Assembly: GCF_900111145.1 (NCBI RefSeq)
Contig: NZ_FOIR01000002.1
Coordinates: 372,001-436,000 of the forward strand
From: Roseivirga pacifica
GTDB taxonomy: Bacteria; Bacteroidota; Bacteroidia; Cytophagales; Cyclobacteriaceae
Length of the DNA stretch: 64,000 bases
Reading direction: 5' to 3'
The position numbers were made by a program, and so were the translations under genes. Positions 59,970 to 64,000 of this stretch are shown in pieces; the stretch's first letter is position 1; every line of letters begins with the position of its first letter. The notes under the pieces are model-generated. The model searched no databases. It had not been told where the DNA came from and worked only from the letters and a program-made list of their open reading frames with translations.

Positions 59970-60348
59970 TTGTCACCAACAAGCAAAGTAAAACCGATTG
60001 TATTCAAACATAGAAGTCTTAGCCTGTCTGCCAACAGGCAGGCGAGACGATTAGACTAGTACTAGGCGCTTAGACTAGCAAGAGTATTTAATGGATCAAA
60101 GCAGGAATCATTTGCCTATTCATTAGGTTTACCCTATTATGGAAAATAGAACCTTCACCTACAAATTGACCATTGTCACCAACAAGTAAAATCGAACCGA
60201 TTGTATTCAAACACAAAAGTCTTAGCGAGACACTTAGACTAGTACTAGTAAGAGAGAGTATTTAATGGCTCAAAGCAGGAATCATTTATCTATTCACTAG
60301 GTTTACCCTGTTATGGAAAATAGAACCTTCACCTACAAATTAACCATC
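59970..60348. repeat. Imperfect tandem duplication covering the thioesterase promoter and start
   Basis: 59970-60172 and 60173-60348 are related over their whole length: TTGTCACCAACAAG, ACCGATTGTATTCAAACA, CAAAGCAGGAATCATTT, AGGTTTACCCT and ATGGAAAATAGAACCTTCAC occur in both in the same order. The left copy carries an extra palindrome (GCCTGTCTG/CAGGCAGGC at about 60022-60043). The rest of the gap 59848-59969 shows nothing else. Confidence 0.75.
60139..60170 (+). pseudogene. Truncated duplicate of the thioesterase 5' end
   Basis: ATGGAAAATAGAACCTTCAC begins a copy of the first eleven codons of the thioesterase (MENRTFTYKLT); then the sequence jumps into the next copy of the upstream region. 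It is a by-product of the tandem duplication, without function of its own unless its start codon competes for ribosomes. Confidence 0.7.
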
Positions 60349-60714
60349 AAAGAGCATCATCTAGATACTTTCGGACATGTGAATAACGCCACTTATCTAC
60401 AGCTTTATGAGGAAGCTCGTTGGCAGTTAATTACCGACAATGGCTACGGACTGAGTACGGTAAGAGAAAAACAACAAGGCCCAATAATTCTGGAAGCTAA
60501 CTTAAAGTTTATGAGAGAGCTCCGCCTTCGCCAAGAAATCACCATTCATTCTCAAACAACCGAATACAACGCTAAAGTCGGTACCATTAAACAATGGATG
60601 ACCGATGCAGATGGAAATGTTTGTTCGGAAGTGGTAATGAAATTCGGACTATTCGATACTAAGAATAGAAAGATCATTTCTGCCACAAAAGAATGGTTGG
60701 AGGCTATTACTTAG
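60313..60714 (+). CDS. Hot-dog fold acyl-CoA thioesterase (4HBT family)
   Basis: 133 residues. LDTFGHVNNATYLQLYEEAR contains the 4HBT catalytic aspartate-like position D17 and the HVNN motif of YbgC/FadM-type enzymes. The remaining hot-dog strands are seen in GPIILEANLKFMRELRLRQE and VCSEVVMKFGLFDTK. Cytoplasmic; it hydrolyses a small or medium acyl-CoA by family. The start is secure since the duplicated copy upstream carries the same ATG context. Confidence 0.92.
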   Translation: MENRTFTYKLTIKEHHLDTFGHVNNATYLQLYEEARWQLITDNGYGLSTVREKQQGPIILEANLKFMRELRLRQEITIHSQTTEYNAKVGTIKQWMTDADGNVCSEVVMKFGLFDTKNRKIISATKEWLEAIT

Positions 60715-60740
60715 GTTAAGTATCGTAATTACACGAGTAC

Positions 60741-61400
60741 TTAAAGGTTTATCCCCTTCAACTCAGCAATTGTACCAACAGAGTCAACAGATTTAAAAAC
60801 AAAGCTACCAGCTACCAATACATCGGCACCGGCTTCTAGAAGGGCTGGTGCGTTGTGTGCATTTACACCACCATCAATTTCTATTAATGTCGAGGCTTCA
60901 TTCTCCACAATGATCTCCTTTAGTTGGCGAACTTTTTTATAGGTGTTTTCTATAAAAGACTGCCCACCAAAACCTGGGTTTACACTCATTATAATTACCA
61001 GATCGATATCTTTAATGGTATCTTCCAGTAGCTGCACATTAGTATGTGGGTTTACAGCCACGCCAGCCTTACAATCAAGTGCTTTTATGGCCTGTAGGGT
61101 TCTGTGCAAGTGATTACAAGCCTCATAATGTACAGATATATTTGCTGCTCCAGCATCGCGAAAAGCTGCAAGGTAGCGGTCTGGGTCTTGAATCATCAAA
61201 TGAACATCAAGAGGTTTTTTCGCATGCTTGTACACCGCTTCTACCACTGGCTGTCCAAAGGAAATATTGGGCACAAACACGCCATCCATTACATCTACAT
61301 GGATCCAATCGGCTTGGCTTTCATTCAGCATCTCAATGTCGCGCTGAAGGTTGGCAAAATCTGCTGCTAAAATCGAAGGGGCTATAATGGGTGCACTCAT
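60741..61400 (-). CDS. rpe: Ribulose-phosphate 3-epimerase
   Basis: 219 residues from the ATG at 61400 (MSAPIIAPSILAADFANLQR); a TTG six bases earlier is not used. The TIM-barrel motifs are complete: IHVDVMDGVFVPNISFGQPV with the metal-binding H and catalytic D, LDVHLMIQDPD, SVHYEA, VMSVNPGFGGQSF, and EIDGGVNAHNAP with the second catalytic D. Interconverts ribulose 5-phosphate and xylulose 5-phosphate in the pentose phosphate pathway. It follows the subtilase gene on the same strand with a 13-base gap. Confidence 0.96.
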   Translation of the reverse strand: MSAPIIAPSILAADFANLQRDIEMLNESQADWIHVDVMDGVFVPNISFGQPVVEAVYKHAKKPLDVHLMIQDPDRYLAAFRDAGAANISVHYEACNHLHRTLQAIKALDCKAGVAVNPHTNVQLLEDTIKDIDLVIIMSVNPGFGGQSFIENTYKKVRQLKEIIVENEASTLIEIDGGVNAHNAPALLEAGADVLVAGSFVFKSVDSVGTIAELKGINL

Positions 61401-61413
61401 GTTCAAATATAAA

Positions 61414-63030
61414 TCAATTAATCATCAACTTTTTGGTGACTTGTCGTCCATTTGAGTTAATGCGAATAAAGTAAAGACCAGATGGCATTCCTTCCAAATT
61501 GATCTCAAGTCTATTATTCGCTATTCCGTTACCGAAATCCAGTTGTTGTATGGTTTCTCCCCGCACATTGGCAACTGCCAATTCTAAGGCTCCTGCAAAC
61601 TCATCGTCCAAGGCTATGGTAACAAAGTCTTGACCGGAAACAGGGTTAGGAAAAACCCGAATCTCACCCGTTTTTAGGTTTAGTGGTTTCATCAACTCCT
61701 TTGCTTCGGTATAGCTGGGCACGCCATAACCAAACAAATTATTGGGTTCATCGCTAATATTTGCGGAGTTTCTAATAAGTGTTCGTAACTCAGCTGCAGT
61801 TAGCTCGGGATAGGCCTGCCATAAACCAGCAGCAAAGCCGCTGACAATTGGTGCGGCAAAAGAAGTTCCGTTTTGATAAACGTATGCACCATTACTAGCG
61901 ACTAGAGCCGTAGAAACACCCAAAGCCACCACCTCGGGTTTAATTCTGTTATCTGCCGAAGGTCCAATACTCGAAGTGTTCGCCTTGAAACCAGCTTGAT
62001 TAATACCGCCAACTGCAATTACATCGGCTACATCGGCCGGAGCAGAAATGATTTGCCAGGCCGTATTACCCAAGTTTCCTGCTGATGTTATTAGTAAAAT
62101 GCCTTTATCGGCAGCCAGCTGAGCCGCCTTTGAAATTACCGCAGTTTCACCGTCCATATCACTTGGGCTGTAGTCCATGGTTTCATCATCAAACTCAGTA
62201 TAGCCCAAGGAGGTTTGAATGATATCAACACCCGCACTGTCAGCCATTTCTGCTGCAAACACCCAGTTGTACTCTTCTATTCTGTACTCTTGCGGAGCCT
62301 CAGTAACCGAAAGAATGTAGTTAGCATTAGGCGCAGAACCGATATAGGTTTCAGAATTACCAGCAATTGCCGATAACACCCGTGTTCCGTGCGTTTGACT
62401 GTTTTCTACTTGAAATGCGTTTGTAGTAAAATCTCTGGTATAGAGAACTCTATTATCGGCCACTAAATGAGCGAATTCATCTATCTGACGATAGTTTTCA
62501 AAGCCCGAGTCAAACACTCCAATCAAGATTCCTTCCCCCCTAAATCCATCTTGATGCATTCGGTTTATACCTAGCATTTCGAGCTGAGAAGCAGTGATGT
62601 TGCTACTTGCTGCCGTTGAAACCGTTTCAGATTGACTCGGTGTTTCATCGGCCGATTTGCTAAGTAGTGTATTCGGTGCTACTAGCTCAACTTTGGTAAC
62701 ATAAGGCAGTGCCTCTATTAAAGGCAAAACAGATGAATCGGCCTGAATCAGCAATCCGTTCATCCATTTGGTGGTAAAATAAGTTTCCGCATCTAAGGAT
62801 GCCACGCCAGCTACATAGTTCGGATCTACCGGCAAATCGGTGTTCGTAATGCTAATCCCTTGTTTTGACCTGCGTTGAATAGCACGTTCCGAAAGGAAAG
62901 CTTCAGGCGTGTTAATGCTGTAAGGTGTGTTTGTTTTATCTGCAAAGAAAACCATAAACCTATGCTGACCATTAAGACCAAAGCACAGGAAAAGGAGCAT
63001 CAGGACGATACTAGTCTTCTTCCACATCAT
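61414..63030 (-). CDS. Secreted S8 subtilisin-like peptidase with T9SS sorting domain
   Basis: 538 residues from the ATG at 63030; a GTG at 63042 is less likely. Signal peptide MMWKKTSIVLMLLFLCFGLN, propeptide-like region to about 140, then the catalytic domain with D174 (GVFDSGFEN), H214 (SQTHGTRV) and S390 (NGTSFAAPIVSG), and the oxyanion N in TSAGNLGN. The last ~80 residues form a type-A sorting domain (FPNPVSGQDFVTIAL, ending GLYFIRINSNGRQVTKKLMI), which directs export by the type IX system. It overlaps the end of the upstream lipoprotein gene by 20 bases. Confidence 0.95.
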   Translation of the reverse strand: MMWKKTSIVLMLLFLCFGLNGQHRFMVFFADKTNTPYSINTPEAFLSERAIQRRSKQGISITNTDLPVDPNYVAGVASLDAETYFTTKWMNGLLIQADSSVLPLIEALPYVTKVELVAPNTLLSKSADETPSQSETVSTAASSNITASQLEMLGINRMHQDGFRGEGILIGVFDSGFENYRQIDEFAHLVADNRVLYTRDFTTNAFQVENSQTHGTRVLSAIAGNSETYIGSAPNANYILSVTEAPQEYRIEEYNWVFAAEMADSAGVDIIQTSLGYTEFDDETMDYSPSDMDGETAVISKAAQLAADKGILLITSAGNLGNTAWQIISAPADVADVIAVGGINQAGFKANTSSIGPSADNRIKPEVVALGVSTALVASNGAYVYQNGTSFAAPIVSGFAAGLWQAYPELTAAELRTLIRNSANISDEPNNLFGYGVPSYTEAKELMKPLNLKTGEIRVFPNPVSGQDFVTIALDDEFAGALELAVANVRGETIQQLDFGNGIANNRLEINLEGMPSGLYFIRINSNGRQVTKKLMIN

Positions 63031-63739
63031 AAATATTACCACTCTCTATCAGTGTTTCTCTATAGTACTTACCGGATTGAATAATTCCGGCTCCAATCTC
63101 GCATTGGCCAGCAGTACTACAGTAAAGTAGTTGATTATACTCTTTTTTCACTAAACCTATACTATCTGCATAAACCTCGTAGCGCACATCTTTAGATACT
63201 ATGATATCGTCCAAGTTGCTTATTTCAACCTCCATTGCATGCAAAAAAGTATTCAAACCTACGGTATATGGCTCATCGAATGATAAGATTTTAGTGTCTG
63301 TCTCTGGCTGAACGTTGAAAATATTACGGTCCCATTCACGTCCTTCAATTGCCGGAAATACCAGCTTTACAAAAGGCACATTGTTTTCTACAGAAACTGC
63401 AATATCCTCTTCTACTCTGGCAGACCAAATTGAATCTAGCTCCCAACTCTCTTGGCTGTTCAACCTGCTGTAGCGCCTGATTGTATGCGAGGTACTCCCG
63501 TTATTATTAAAAGGCTCGCCTACTTCTTCGCGAATCTGATACTCTAAAGTATCGCTCATATCTACCGCCTCGTACTTTATTTCGTACACATTGTATATGC
63601 GGTATTGCCCTTCTTTTAGGTAGAAATAAGTCTTCCCTTGATCAGGGTCGGTCGGCTTTTCTGCCGCAACGTCTTCCCCACACGACCAAAGTGCTAGTGC
63701 AGTACAAATCATTAAGCTTAAGACCAAGTATCTCGTCAT
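63011..63739 (-). CDS. Lipoprotein of unknown function upstream of the subtilase
   Basis: 242 residues. Lipoprotein signal with lipobox LWSC (C20), MTRYLVLSLMICTALALWSC. The mature domain is strand-rich: KTYFYLKEGQYRIYNVYEIK, WELDSIWSARVEEDIAVSVE and KDVRYEVYADSIGLVKKEYN, a pattern seen in many Bacteroidota lipoproteins that measure about 240 residues. No named family recognised. Its stop overlaps the start of the subtilase gene, so they are co-translated and perhaps act together at the cell surface. Confidence 0.8.
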   Translation of the reverse strand: MTRYLVLSLMICTALALWSCGEDVAAEKPTDPDQGKTYFYLKEGQYRIYNVYEIKYEAVDMSDTLEYQIREEVGEPFNNNGSTSHTIRRYSRLNSQESWELDSIWSARVEEDIAVSVENNVPFVKLVFPAIEGREWDRNIFNVQPETDTKILSFDEPYTVGLNTFLHAMEVEISNLDDIIVSKDVRYEVYADSIGLVKKEYNQLLYCSTAGQCEIGAGIIQSGKYYRETLIESGNIYDVEED

Positions 63740-63943
63740 GCTGCAAAAATAATAGTAATAACGTATGTTATACTCCTGAATTATGGAATATTCAAAACTC
63801 CTTAATTAGACACCATTAGTGGCCTTTCCCCTAGCATTACCCGTAAAAACCTTTTTTATTAAAGATTGAACTAAGGCTAACAACTTTCCCTTTAATTCTC
63901 CTCAAAAACCAGAGTAGTTTTAGTCCATAGTGGTTTAATCAAT

Positions 63944-63951
63944 TACCTTTG
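63944..63951 (+). promoter_or_regulatory. Probable promoter of the last, partial gene
   Basis: TACCTTTG matches TAnnTTTG, 26 bases before the ATG; a TTTTAG about 21 bases upstream could be a weak -33 element. Confidence 0.4.
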
Positions 63952-63977
63952 CGCCAATTCGAATAAAAATTAAAAGT

Positions 63978-64000
63978 ATGGCACTGAAGACATTTGTAAA
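63978..64000 (+). CDS. Start of a gene truncated by the window end
   Basis: ATG at 63978 begins MALKTFV before the window ends. The context (promoter-like element, A-rich leader) supports a real start. Seven codons are too few to name the product; the start resembles phosphoribosylanthranilate-isomerase-like proteins of Cytophagales as I remember them, which is only a guess. Confidence 0.45.

Overview
The window looks like a chromosomal segment of a marine-type Bacteroidota, most probably of the Cytophagales (Roseivirga/Fulvivirga-like; this placement is inference). The evidence is a type IX secretion C-terminal sorting domain on a subtilase, long FtsX-like permeases of the Cytophagales type, DUF2911 and DUF5916 proteins, a LytS/LytTR pair, several promoters with the Bacteroidota -7 element TAnnTTTG, weak Shine-Dalgarno sequences and moderate AT richness.

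Layout. 1-12.3 kb: a partial DUF5916 outer-membrane type gene, a LytS/LytTR two-component pair, two DUF2911 proteins, a 3-methyladenine DNA glycosylase overlapping a 2-hydroxyacid dehydrogenase, a secreted Kelch protein, an exported catalase-peroxidase (katG) and an FtsX-like permease. 12.5-20.4 kb: an FG-GAP protein, a 798-residue protein of unknown family, a membrane-anchored AraC regulator, a serine hydrolase with a G9 tract at its 3' end, and two orphan genes, one of them GX2H-motif (Tiki/TraB-like). 20.4-20.9 kb: a gene-free but strongly structured stretch.

20.9-28.1 kb is a compact 7.2-kb element with every gene on the minus strand and many ATGA or TAATG overlaps. It has a Rep_trans-type initiator, a glucosaminidase-like lysin, a DUF5675 protein, small membrane proteins and candidate virion proteins, but no integrase, terminase, portal, tail or Zot gene. 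It is flanked by 28-bp Xer/dif-like sites. I read it as a prophage of a small, probably single-stranded-DNA, tailless phage integrated by the host XerCD at the chromosomal dif. The right-hand site has a XerD arm identical to that of E. coli dif, and gene orientation tends to switch around it, so this may be the replication terminus.

28.2-37.1 kb: a TPR protein, gyrA, an outer-membrane barrel protein, a small secreted protein, an ArsC-like protein and a secreted M14 metallopeptidase. 38.07-40.78 kb is a promoter-poor array of four small genes, each followed by a long imperfect palindrome. The first bases of each cassette are the exact reverse complement of the bases just after its gene, the hallmark of integron cassettes with attC sites. 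No integrase is in the window, so it is a CALIN-like array. 40.9-50.7 kb: a second M14 peptidase with a serine hydrolase, a HAD hydrolase, a GMC oxidoreductase/subunit-3 pair divergent from a Tat-exported ThuA protein, DUF3703, and a GNAT acetyltransferase. 51.2-64 kb: a PadR-controlled permease, greB, a double-length (1594-residue) UvrA-like ATPase, a thioesterase with a duplicated 5' end, rpe, a T9SS subtilase with a lipoprotein, and the first codons of one more gene.

The two most notable systems are the Xer-integrated prophage and the cassette array. No rRNA, tRNA or CRISPR was seen.
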